Part shown: positions 14,713 through 22,317 of the stretch, one piece after another
Layout of the letters: every line of letters starts with the position of its first letter
How positions within the stretch are numbered: the stretch's first letter is position 1
Source of the DNA: Pseudomonadota bacterium
GTDB lineage: Bacteria > Pseudomonadota > Gammaproteobacteria > Burkholderiales > Burkholderiaceae_F
Assembly: GCA_023443095.1 (NCBI GenBank)
Contig: JAEZVV010000130.1
Location: 1-22,317 of the forward strand
Length of the DNA: 22,317 bases
Direction of reading: 5' to 3'
Made by a program: the position numbers and the translations under genes
Notes under the pieces: model-generated
What the model was told of the DNA's origin: nothing
What the model saw: only the letters and a program-made list of their open reading frames with translations
The model's database searches: none

Positions 14713-15090
14713 ATGCGCCCCTTCCTCACCACGCTGATGGTGGCGTTTCTGCTGGCCGCCAGCCTTCTGGCAAGCGCGGCCAACGGTCAGACTCGCACCA
14801 TTCCGCCCGCTGCCCAGACCGGCAAGCTGACGGCGATCGATCATCGAACGGTGCGGATCGAGCCGGCCGAGGTCCGTCTGACCCGGATTTTCATTCCCAA
14901 CGACTACGTCGACCGCCTGTTGTCGCCCGGGGCGCGGATCTTCAATGCCGCCAACCGCTCGATTGCTTCGACCAGCCTGCCGCCCGAGTCGATCGCCAGC
15001 TACCTGCTGAACGCCCAGGGCCAGATCCGCACCGTCTGGGTGCTGACTCCGGCCGAGTTCGCGCAATACCAGGCCCGGTCTAAGCCCTAG
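14713..15090 (+). CDS. Small exported protein of unknown function
   Basis: I do not recognise this 125-aa protein. It begins with a clear signal peptide (MRPF, then a hydrophobic core TLMVAFLLAASLLASAA, likely cleaved near SAANGQ at 21-26). The mature part of about 100 residues is soluble, with no Cys and no obvious metal motif. It has a basic/hydrophobic segment, RTVRIEPAEVRLTRIFIPNDYVDRLL (45-70), and ends in WVLTPAEFAQYQ. It is probably periplasmic. The ATG is 12 nt after the tRNA CCA end, without a visible ribosome-binding site, so it may be made from a transcript shared with the tRNA. The frame stays open back into the tRNA, but only this ATG gives the signal peptide. Codon use resembles its neighbours, which supports a real gene. 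Confidence 0.72.
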   Translation: MRPFLTTLMVAFLLAASLLASAANGQTRTIPPAAQTGKLTAIDHRTVRIEPAEVRLTRIFIPNDYVDRLLSPGARIFNAANRSIASTSLPPESIASYLLNAQGQIRTVWVLTPAEFAQYQARSKP

Positions 15091-15110
15091 CCGCTGCGCG
15101 GCAGACCGGG
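15074..15110 (+). terminator. Bulged hairpin across the stop of the exported-protein gene
   Basis: CCCGGTCT (15074-15081) pairs with AGACCGGG (15103-15110), and GCCGC (15090-15094) pairs with GCGGC (15098-15102) inside it, leaving an 8-nt bulge on the left. The TAG stop (15088-15090) lies within. No T tract follows. It is a possible transcript-end structure before miaB. Confidence 0.4.
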
Positions 15111-15189
15111 GCGCGCACTCGCTGTGCGGGCCCGGCGCTTTGGCTTAGTCTGCTCAACCCTTTCATGGCTTCGCCACCGGATCTACACC

Positions 15190-16536
15190 GTGACCGCGAA
15201 AAAACTCTATATCCGCACCTTCGGCTGTCAGATGAACGAGTACGACTCGGACAAGATGGCCGACGTCCTCAACGCTGCTGAAGGATTCGTTCCCACCGAC
15301 ACGCCCGAAGATGCCGACGTCATCCTGTTCAACACCTGCTCGGTGCGGGAAAAGGCGCAGGAAAAAGTCTTCTCCGACCTGGGCCGGGTCAAACACCTGA
15401 AAGCGCTCAACCCGAATCTCGTGATCGGGGTCGGCGGCTGCGTCGCCAGCCAGGAAGGCGCGGCGATCGTCGCCCGCGCGCCTTACGTCGACGTCGTGTT
15501 CGGCCCGCAGACCTTGCACCGGCTGCCGGCGCTGATCGAAGCGCGGCGCCAACAGGGCCGCTCGCAGGTCGACATCAGCTTCCCCGAGATCGAGAAGTTC
15601 GACCACCTGCCGCCGCCGCGGGTCGAAGGTGCGAGCGCCTTCGTCTCGATCATGGAAGGCTGTAGCAAATATTGCTCGTATTGCGTGGTGCCCTATACCC
15701 GCGGCGAAGAGATCTCGCGCCCCTTCGAAGACGTGTTGACCGAGGTCGCCGACCTGGCTGCGCACGGGGTCAAGGAGATCACCCTGCTGGGCCAGAACGT
15801 CAACGCCTACATCGGCAAGATGGAGGACGGCCACACGGCCGACTTCGCCCTGCTGCTCGAATACGTGGCCGAGATCCCCGGCATCGAACGGATCCGCTAC
15901 ACCACTTCGCACCCGAAGGAATTCACCCAGCGCCTGATCGACGCCTACGCCAAGATCCCGCAGCTGGTGAGCCACGTCCACCTGCCGCTGCAGGCGGGTT
16001 CGGACCGGGTGCTCGCCGCCATGAAACGCGGCTACACCGTGCTCGAATACAAGTCGATCATCCGTCGCCTGCGCGCCGTCCGGCCCGACATCTGCATCGC
16101 CACCGACTTCATCGTCGGTTTCCCCGGCGAGACCCAGGACGATTTCGACAAGACCATGAAGCTGATCGAGGAGCTCGCCTTCGACGCCAGCTTCAGCTTC
16201 ATCTACAGCAAGCGTCCCGGCACCCCCGCTGCCGACCTTGAAGACGACACCCCGCACGAGGTGAAGCTCGCCCGGCTGCAGCAGTTGCAGGCGGCGATCG
16301 AAGCCAACGCCGCCCGAGTTTCGCAAGCCATGGTCGGCACCGAGCAGAAGATTCTGGTCGAAGGTCCGGCCCGCCGCGGCGAAGGCATGATGATGGGCCG
16401 CACCGAGAACAACCGGATCGTCAACTTCGTCGGGCCCGAACGCCTGGCGGGGCAGATGATCACAGTCCGCATCACCGAGGCCTTCCCGCATTCGCTGCGG
16501 GGCGAAGTCCTGGTGCGCGAAAGCGAAGTCGTTTGA
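15190..16536 (+). CDS. miaB: tRNA-2-methylthio-N6-dimethylallyladenosine synthase
   Basis: This 448-aa radical-SAM methylthiotransferase adds the 2-methylthio group to i6A37 of tRNAs reading UNN codons. The N-terminal MTTase domain carries cluster cysteines Cys13, Cys50 and Cys84. The radical-SAM motif CSKYCSYC gives Cys158/162/165 (CxxxCxxC). A TRAM domain ends the protein (about 380-445). The start is the GTG at 15190: translation from there gives MTAKKLYIRTFGCQMNEYDS, matching the family N-terminus. The frame is open upstream, but those residues are not conserved. The 99-bp upstream gap shows no strong promoter. The stop overlaps ybeZ. It starts the conserved miaB-ybeZ-ybeY-corC-lnt order. 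Confidence 0.97.
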   Translation: MTAKKLYIRTFGCQMNEYDSDKMADVLNAAEGFVPTDTPEDADVILFNTCSVREKAQEKVFSDLGRVKHLKALNPNLVIGVGGCVASQEGAAIVARAPYVDVVFGPQTLHRLPALIEARRQQGRSQVDISFPEIEKFDHLPPPRVEGASAFVSIMEGCSKYCSYCVVPYTRGEEISRPFEDVLTEVADLAAHGVKEITLLGQNVNAYIGKMEDGHTADFALLLEYVAEIPGIERIRYTTSHPKEFTQRLIDAYAKIPQLVSHVHLPLQAGSDRVLAAMKRGYTVLEYKSIIRRLRAVRPDICIATDFIVGFPGETQDDFDKTMKLIEELAFDASFSFIYSKRPGTPAADLEDDTPHEVKLARLQQLQAAIEANAARVSQAMVGTEQKILVEGPARRGEGMMMGRTENNRIVNFVGPERLAGQMITVRITEAFPHSLRGEVLVRESEVV

Positions 16537-17582
16537 TGGCAACACGCAAAACCACGGCGGCGGCCAAGAAGGTCCTCAGCTTTTCGGCCGACGCCCACAA
16601 CACCGAACTCGCCGCGCTGACCGGTCCGATCGACGCCAACCTGCGCCAGATCGAAACCGAGCTCGACGTCACGATCGCCCGCCGCGGCCATGTGTTCCGC
16701 GTCGAAGGCGGGCAGGAAGCGGCGCAGGCGACGATCCACGTGCTCGAACAGCTGCTGATGCAGGTGCAGGCCACCGGCAAGCCGCTGTCGGTCGACGACA
16801 TCCAGCTCTTTTTTGTCGAGCGCCGCACCCGCCCGGACTTCGAGTTCGGCGACAACGGCGAGGCCTTGCCCGAACTGCACACCAAGCGGCGCGACCTGCA
16901 GGGCCGCAACCCGCGCCAGCGCGAATACATCCAGGCCATCCTCGACCACGACATCTCGTTTGGCATCGGCCCGGCCGGCACCGGCAAGACCTATCTGGCG
17001 GTCGCCGCCGCCGTCGACGCGCTCGAGCGCGACGCCGTCAAACGCATCGTGCTCACCCGCCCCGCGGTCGAAGCCGGCGAGCGCCTCGGGTTCCTGCCGG
17101 GCGACCTCTCGCAGAAGATCGATCCGTACCTGCGCCCGCTCTACGACGCGCTTTTCGACCTCCTGGGCTTCGACAAGACCCAGCGCCTGATCGAACGCCA
17201 GACGATCGAGATCGCGCCCCTCGCCTACATGCGCGGGCGTACGCTGAATTCGGCCTTCGTCATCCTCGACGAGGCGCAGAACACCACGCCCGAGCAGATG
17301 AAGATGTTCCTCACCCGCATCGGCTTCGGCTCGAAGGCGGTGGTCACGGGCGACGTCACCCAGATCGACCTCCAGCGCGGCCAGGCGAGCGGCCTGGTCG
17401 AAGCGCAACACGTTCTCGCCGGCGTGCGCGGCATGTCCTTCACGTATTTCACCGCCGCCGACGTGGTGCGCCACCCGCTCGTGGCCCGCATCGTCGAGGC
17501 CTACGAAGCGGCCGAAAGAGTGCGCGAGGAGGCCGAAGGCCCGGCGCGCCCGATCCATTCGCAGCGGACGCCGCGGCGATGA
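16536..17582 (+). CDS. ybeZ: PhoH-like ATPase YbeZ
   Basis: This 348-aa PhoH-family P-loop ATPase has a short N-terminal KH-like region (about 20-95), then Walker A GPAGTGKT at 145-152, LTRPAVEAGE (173-182), and Walker B VILDEAQN at 242-249. These are followed by the GDVTQIDLQRG motif. It is a putative RNA helicase/ATPase that works with YbeY in rRNA maturation; its precise role is not settled. The ATG at 16536 overlaps the last base of the miaB stop, and a TTG one codon earlier is an alternative. The stop overlaps the ybeY start (ATGA), consistent with paired synthesis. Cytosolic. Confidence 0.96.
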   Translation: MATRKTTAAAKKVLSFSADAHNTELAALTGPIDANLRQIETELDVTIARRGHVFRVEGGQEAAQATIHVLEQLLMQVQATGKPLSVDDIQLFFVERRTRPDFEFGDNGEALPELHTKRRDLQGRNPRQREYIQAILDHDISFGIGPAGTGKTYLAVAAAVDALERDAVKRIVLTRPAVEAGERLGFLPGDLSQKIDPYLRPLYDALFDLLGFDKTQRLIERQTIEIAPLAYMRGRTLNSAFVILDEAQNTTPEQMKMFLTRIGFGSKAVVTGDVTQIDLQRGQASGLVEAQHVLAGVRGMSFTYFTAADVVRHPLVARIVEAYEAAERVREEAEGPARPIHSQRTPRR

Positions 17583-18028
17583 ATCAACTCTCGCTGTCGA
17601 TCCAGGGCGCATCGAAGTTCGAGCAGCTGCCGGCCCGCTCGACCGTGCTGCGCTGGGTCGCCGCCGCGCTCGAGCGCGACGCCGAGCTCACGCTGCGCTA
17701 CGTCGACGCGCGCGAAGGCCGCAAGCTCAACCGAGACTTCCGCCACAAGGATTACGCCACCAACGTCCTGACCTTCGACTACGCCCACGAGCCGGTGGTG
17801 ATGGCCGACATCGTGATCTGCGTGCCGGTCCTTCGGCGCGAGGCGCGCGAGCAGAAAAAGACCTTCCGCGAACACCTGGCGCATCTGGTGGTGCACGGCG
17901 TTCTGCACGCCCAGGGCTACGACCACGAACGCGTGCGCGACGCCAAGGTGATGGAAGCGCTCGAAGTGGAAATCCTCGCCGGGCTGGGCATAGACGACCC
18001 GTATGCCTCGGCTGCGCAGGCGCACTGA
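17579..18028 (+). CDS. ybeY: Endoribonuclease / rRNA maturation factor YbeY
   Basis: This 149-aa UPF0054-family metalloprotein has the zinc motif HGVLHAQGYDH with His106, His110 and His116. NVLTFDY (62-68) and ADIVIC (76-81) are also standard. The canonical HGxLHLxGYDH is kept except for Leu to Ala at the variable position. The family acts in 16S rRNA 3'-end maturation and 70S ribosome quality control. It is coupled to ybeZ by ATGA. In many relatives corC follows closely, but here a 163-bp gap and a VOC gene intervene. Confidence 0.96.
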   Translation: MNQLSLSIQGASKFEQLPARSTVLRWVAAALERDAELTLRYVDAREGRKLNRDFRHKDYATNVLTFDYAHEPVVMADIVICVPVLRREAREQKKTFREHLAHLVVHGVLHAQGYDHERVRDAKVMEALEVEILAGLGIDDPYASAAQAH

Positions 18029-18137
18029 AGTCCGCCCGGAATCGACGGAACAAGTCGCCGCCGGTCCGCTGGCGGGCGTCGTCCGCGGGCTGGCCCCGGC
18101 GCCGCTGCAGACCTAAGCTGGAAGTCCGGCCAGACGG

Positions 18138-18153
18138 CCCGGCAGTCGCCGGG
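18138..18153 (+). other. Small GC hairpin in the ybeY/VOC gap
   Basis: CCCGGC-AGTC-GCCGGG forms a perfect 6-bp stem with a 4-nt loop in the 163-bp gap. It has no T tract. It may be a weak terminator after ybeY or part of the VOC-gene leader. I see no convincing promoter in this gap. Confidence 0.3.
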
Positions 18154-18191
18154 CGGCGCGAGCCGGGCCGGTTCAAGCGGGAGGGCGAGCC

Positions 18192-18578
18192 ATGTTGTCG
18201 AACGCCTCTGTCACGACGATGTTGCCGGTCATGGACATGGACCGCGCACGCGAGTTCTACGAGGGCCGCCTGGGTCTGACGCCCGGCGGGTTCAGACCGG
18301 ACGGAAAATTCGTCTACGCCGTGGGCGGCAGCACGCTTGCCCTTTTCCCCAAGCCCGAAGGGACCAAGGCCGACCACACCGCGATCAGCTTCCAGGTGGC
18401 CGACATCGCGGCCAGCATCAAGGAGCTGGAACAGACCGGGGTGGTGTTCGAGGACTACGACCTGCCGGGCCTGAAGACGGTCGAACACGTGTGTGTGCTA
18501 GGTTCGGAAAAAGCCGCCTGGTTCAGGGATTCCGAAGGCAACTACCTCTGCCTGCACGAGGACCTGCCGGCCTCGTAA
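18192..18578 (+). CDS. VOC-superfamily (glyoxalase/dioxygenase-fold) protein
   Basis: This 128-aa single VOC domain starts with TMLPVMDMDRAREFYEGRLGLTPG (9-32), the typical first beta-alpha module. ADHTAISFQVADIAASIKELEQTGVVFEDYD (about 60-90) begins the second, and DSEGNYLCLHE near the C-terminus supplies acidic/His positions where the family binds metal. A single module implies a homodimer, as in glyoxalase I, fosfomycin-resistance and bleomycin-binding proteins. The exact reaction cannot be assigned. A strong GGGAGGG ribosome-binding site precedes the ATG. It has its own spacing on both sides (163 and 123 bp), so it is probably a separate unit lying inside an otherwise conserved housekeeping order. 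It ends with TAA, unlike most neighbours. Confidence 0.88.
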   Translation: MLSNASVTTMLPVMDMDRAREFYEGRLGLTPGGFRPDGKFVYAVGGSTLALFPKPEGTKADHTAISFQVADIAASIKELEQTGVVFEDYDLPGLKTVEHVCVLGSEKAAWFRDSEGNYLCLHEDLPAS

Positions 18579-18616
18579 GCGGTTTCGCCAGGGTGGGAGT
18601 GGTCGCCTCCGCCTTG

Positions 18617-18638
18617 CCCGGCGGGGGCGCCCGCCGGG
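18617..18638 (+). terminator. Perfect 9-bp GC hairpin after the VOC gene
   Basis: CCCGGCGGG (18617-18625) and CCCGCCGGG (18630-18638) are perfect arms around the tetraloop GGCG. The hairpin lies 39 nt after the VOC stop and 64 nt before corC. It is very stable but lacks a T tract. It could end the VOC transcript or sit in the corC leader. Confidence 0.45.
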
Positions 18639-18701
18639 GCGGGTCGTGTATCCTCGGCCTGTCTCAACCGCCGGGCCGATCCTCAGCTGCGCCCGACCTC
18701 C

Positions 18702-19574
18702 ATGCCCGACCCAGCCCAGGGCCCCAGGCCCGCGCACCCAAAAAACAAGACATTTTTCGAACGCCTGACCGCGTTCATCTTCCGCGAACCCGAAAGCCGC
18801 GAAGACCTGCTCGAAGCGCTGCACGACGCGCATGAGCGCGACCTGCTCGACGCCGACGCCATGTCGATGATCGAAGGCGTGCTCCAGGTCTCCGAACTGC
18901 GCGCCGCCGACCTGATGGTCCCGCGCTCGCAGATGGAAGTCATCGACATCACCGAGTCGCCGCAGGTCTGGCTGCCGCGCGTGATCGCCACCGGCCATTC
19001 GCGTTTTCCGGTGGTCGAAGGCGACCGCGACCAGGTGATCGGCATCCTCATCGCCAAGGACTTGCTGCGGTTTTATACCGAAGCCGACTACCAGCTGCGC
19101 GCCAACGTCCGCCCGGTGGTATTCATCCCCGAAAGCAAGCCGATCAACGTGCTGCTGCGCGACTTCCGCGCCACCCACAACCACATGGCGGTCGTGGTCG
19201 ACGAATACGGCAGCGTGGCCGGCCTGATCACGATCGAAGACGTGCTCGAGCAGATCGTCGGCGAGATCGACGACGAGTTCGACACCGACAAGGACGCCGA
19301 CAACATCCTGGTCGAACGCGACGGCCGCTGGCGGGTCAAGGCGCTGACCGAGATCGAGCAGTTCAACCAGTTCTTCGGCACCGAACTGCCGGACGACCAC
19401 TACGACACCATCGGCGGCCTGGTCACCGAGCAACTCGGTCATGTGCCGCGCCGCTCGGAAGTGATCCAGATGGCCGGGCTGCAGTTCACCGTCCTGCGCG
19501 CCGACGCCCGTCAGGCCGAACTGTTCCTGGTCGAGCGTCCCGCCCCTGCGCCGGCGCCCGCGGTCGAGTCCTGA
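18702..19574 (+). CDS. corC: CorC/HlyC-type CBS-domain protein (YbeX)
   Basis: This 290-aa soluble protein has two CBS domains (about 70-125, starting LMVPRSQMEVIDI, and 135-190, with HNHMAVVVDEYGSVAGLITIEDVLEQIVGEI). A CorC_HlyC transporter-associated domain follows at about 203-280. It lacks the DUF21 membrane domain, as YbeX does. Its role is debated: Mg2+/Co2+ efflux with CorA, or ribosome/rRNA homeostasis suggested by its place with ybeZ and ybeY. The ATG at 18702 has no clear ribosome-binding site; it gives the expected N-terminus FFERLTAFIFREPESREDLLEAL. Directly abutting lnt (0 nt) indicates co-transcription. Confidence 0.95.
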   Translation: MPDPAQGPRPAHPKNKTFFERLTAFIFREPESREDLLEALHDAHERDLLDADAMSMIEGVLQVSELRAADLMVPRSQMEVIDITESPQVWLPRVIATGHSRFPVVEGDRDQVIGILIAKDLLRFYTEADYQLRANVRPVVFIPESKPINVLLRDFRATHNHMAVVVDEYGSVAGLITIEDVLEQIVGEIDDEFDTDKDADNILVERDGRWRVKALTEIEQFNQFFGTELPDDHYDTIGGLVTEQLGHVPRRSEVIQMAGLQFTVLRADARQAELFLVERPAPAPAPAVES

Positions 19575-21101
19575 GTGTCGCGCTGGTTTTCCTCTCCGCA
19601 GGCCAGTCTCGGCCTGGCCTTGCTGGCCGGCCTTGCCCAGGCCCTGGCGTTTGCGCCGTGGCACCTGCCCCTGCTCCAGCTCGCCGCGCTCGCCCTGCTG
19701 TTTGGTCTTGCGCTCGCCGCGCCCAGTGCCCGCCGCGCGGCAGTCCTGGGCTGGGTGTTCGGCCTGGGCTGGTTCGGTGTCGGCATCTCCTGGATCTACG
19801 TCAGCCTGCATAACTACGGCGGCCTGGCCGCGCCGCTCGCTGCGCTCGCCACGGCCGGCCTGGTGGCCTTCCTTGCCCTCTACCCGGCGCTGGCGCTGGG
19901 CCTGGCGTCGCGCTTCATTCCCGACCGCCGCTGGCTCGCTCTGTTGGGCCTGCCCGCGGCCTGGGCCGCGAGCGAATGGCTGCGCGGCACCTTGCTGACG
20001 GGCTTTCCCTGGCTGGCGAGCGGATACGCCCACAGCGACGGCTGGCTGGCCGGTTATGCGCCAGTGCTCGGCGTCTACGGCATTGGCCTCGTCGCGGCCT
20101 TGATCGCCGGAGCGGTCGCCGGGCTGGCCTGGTGGCCGCGGGCGCGGCTTGCCCTTGCTGCCTGGGCAATCTTGCTTGCCGGCGGCGGAGCGGCACTGCA
20201 GACGTTCGAGTGGTCGCAGCCGGCAGGGCAGTTCACGGTCAGGCTGGTGCAGGGCGATATTCCGCAGGACGAGAAGTTCACCGCCGCCGGCATGCGCCGC
20301 GGCTTCGAGACCTATTACGACCTGATGCGGCTGCCGCCCGCGGCCAACACCCCGGCGCCGCAGTTGGTGGTGCTGCCGGAATCGGTGTTCCCGCTGCCGC
20401 TGGCCTACGTGCCGGCGCCGTATCTGGAAGCGCTCGAGGCCTATGCCCGCGAGCGCCAGGCGGGCGTGATCTTCGGCGTCTTCCTCGAGCCCAAGCCCGA
20501 GTTTTATTACAACAGCGCGATCGGCCTGACGCCCGAGGGCACGCCGCTCGCCTACAGCAAGCGCCACCTGGTGCCTTTCGGCGAGTTCATCCCGCCCGGG
20601 TTCCGCTGGTTCGTCGACCTGATGGCGATCCCCATCGGCGACCAGCAGCGCGGCGCGGCCTACCAGCGGCCGATGGATCTGGCCGGCCAACGGGTGGCGG
20701 TCAACATCTGCTACGAAGACCTGTTCGGCGAGGAGATCATCGCCGCCTGGGCCGACCCGGCGGCCGCGCCGACCGTGCTGGTCAACCTCTCCAACCTGGC
20801 CTGGTTCGACGATTCGCTCGCCCTGCCGCAGCACCTGCAGATCTCACGCATGCGTTCGCTCGAAACCGCTCGGCCGATGTTGCGCTCGACCAACACCGGC
20901 GCCACGGCCGTGATCGACGCCCGCGGCCGGGTCCAGGCCGAGCTGCCTTTCATGAAGGAAGGCGCGCTCGACGCCACGGTCCAGGCCACCACCGGCGACA
21001 CGCCGTACGTGCGCAGGGGCAACTCGGTGGCGCTGGCCTTGATCGGGTTTGCCCTGGTCGCGGCCCTTGTCCTGGGCCGGCGCCGCGCCGGTCCCGCCTG
21101 A
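19575..21101 (+). CDS. lnt: Apolipoprotein N-acyltransferase
   Basis: This 508-aa inner-membrane enzyme N-acylates the terminal Cys of apolipoproteins, the last step of lipoprotein maturation. About six to seven N-terminal membrane helices (10-205) include the typical GFPWLASGYAHSD and WVFGLGWFGVGISWIYVSLHNYGG. The periplasmic nitrilase domain follows, with a catalytic triad readable as Glu269 (LPESVFPLP), Lys329 (SKRHLVPFGE) and Cys379 (NICYEDLFGE). A final membrane helix (about 484-501) ends the protein. The start is GTG at 19575, immediately after the corC stop with no gap and no strong ribosome-binding site, so translation probably depends on coupling. In proteobacteria it is essential or near-essential. 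Confidence 0.97.
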   Translation: MSRWFSSPQASLGLALLAGLAQALAFAPWHLPLLQLAALALLFGLALAAPSARRAAVLGWVFGLGWFGVGISWIYVSLHNYGGLAAPLAALATAGLVAFLALYPALALGLASRFIPDRRWLALLGLPAAWAASEWLRGTLLTGFPWLASGYAHSDGWLAGYAPVLGVYGIGLVAALIAGAVAGLAWWPRARLALAAWAILLAGGGAALQTFEWSQPAGQFTVRLVQGDIPQDEKFTAAGMRRGFETYYDLMRLPPAANTPAPQLVVLPESVFPLPLAYVPAPYLEALEAYARERQAGVIFGVFLEPKPEFYYNSAIGLTPEGTPLAYSKRHLVPFGEFIPPGFRWFVDLMAIPIGDQQRGAAYQRPMDLAGQRVAVNICYEDLFGEEIIAAWADPAAAPTVLVNLSNLAWFDDSLALPQHLQISRMRSLETARPMLRSTNTGATAVIDARGRVQAELPFMKEGALDATVQATTGDTPYVRRGNSVALALIGFALVAALVLGRRRAGPA

Positions 21102-21122
21102 ACCCTTAAAATCTCCGTCCAA

Positions 21123-21141
21123 GGCCGCGCTTTCCGCGGCC
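21123..21141 (+). terminator. Hairpin in the lnt/glyQ gap
   Basis: GGCCGCG (21123-21129) and CGCGGCC (21135-21141) form a perfect 7-bp stem with a 5-nt loop, followed by ATTCTTTG, a weak T tract. It is the most terminator-like hairpin here and would end the corC-lnt transcript. A TAAAAT at 21107-21112, just upstream, resembles a -10 box but has no good -35, so a glyQ promoter is uncertain. Confidence 0.5.
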
Positions 21142-21179
21142 ATTCTTTGCCCGCGGCGAGAGTGGCGGGCCGCCCAAGA

Positions 21180-22093
<914 letters not shown>

Positions 22094-22094
<1 letters not shown>

Positions 22095-22317
22095 TGCAAA
22101 GCCTCCTCGTCGAACTCAATACCGAAGAGCTGCCGCCCAAGGCGCTCAAGACCCTCGCCGACGCGTTCGCGGCCGGCATCGAAAAGGGCCTGCGCTCGCG
22201 CAACTTCCTCGCTTCCGATTCGGTCGTCACCGCTTTCGGCGCGCCGCGCCGCCTGGCGGTGCTGATCACCAAGGTGGCCGCCGCCTCGCCCGACCAGGCT
22301 TACAAGCAGAAGCTGGT
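22094..22317 (+). CDS. glyS: Glycyl-tRNA synthetase beta subunit (5' part, cut by window edge)
   Basis: The first 74 codons are present and run off the right edge; the full family protein is about 690-700 aa. MQSLLVELNTEELPPKALKT and FGAPRRLAVLI are the canonical GlyS N-terminal motifs. The beta subunit contributes tRNA-Gly recognition. A GGAGG ribosome-binding site lies in the last codons of glyQ, just before the ATG at 22094. Confidence 0.97.

Noticed and set aside
21102..21179. Glycine riboswitch or T-box before glyQ
   Set aside because: The gap is only 78 nt with a simple 7-bp hairpin, too short and lacking conserved aptamer or T-box sequence.

Overview
The window is a GC-rich, densely coded chromosomal segment with short intergenic gaps and many ATGA start/stop overlaps. 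Gene content and order (miaB-ybeZ-ybeY-corC-lnt-glyQ-glyS, an AlgC-type mutase, waaC-waaA, and a tolC/rhodanese/PCMT-like group) point to a Betaproteobacterium, perhaps a Rhodocyclales-like lineage. The class is inferred from protein motifs and synteny; the order is a guess. I see no insertion sequence, phage gene, CRISPR array or integrase.

Region 1 (1-10254) makes sugar nucleotides and inner-core LPS. manC (minus strand, cut by the left edge) faces algC across a 214-bp divergent spacer carrying a perfect 9-bp-arm inverted repeat. A plus-strand run follows: algC, pgi, rfbB, rfbD, rfbA, waaC, waaA, rfbC. Together these cover both precursor branches. Pgi links fructose-6-P and glucose-6-P. AlgC can serve as phosphomannomutase and phosphoglucomutase. 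ManC finishes GDP-mannose, and RfbA/B/C/D make dTDP-L-rhamnose. WaaC and WaaA add heptose and Kdo to lipid A, and they split rfbC from rfbBDA.

Region 2 (10249-13739) is on the minus strand and convergent with rfbC. It holds tetR, a PCMT-like methyltransferase, a single-domain rhodanese and a TolC-family outer-membrane channel. The tetR promoter is clear and is overlapped by an imperfect palindrome that looks like an autoregulatory operator.

Region 3 (13740-15110) holds thiD, a hairpin whose right arm contains the -35 box of a tRNA promoter, tRNA-Met(CAU), and a small exported protein of unknown function starting 12 nt after the tRNA.

Region 4 (15190-22317) is the housekeeping run miaB, ybeZ, ybeY, [VOC-fold protein], corC, lnt, glyQ, glyS (cut by the right edge). 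It covers tRNA modification, ribosome/RNA maturation, lipoprotein acylation and glycyl-tRNA synthesis. The VOC gene is an extra member between ybeY and corC.

No wholly new system is evident. The best leads are regulatory: the tetR operator, the manC/algC palindrome and the hairpin/tRNA-promoter overlap. Further leads are the divergent PCMT-like protein, the exported protein behind the tRNA and the inserted VOC gene.
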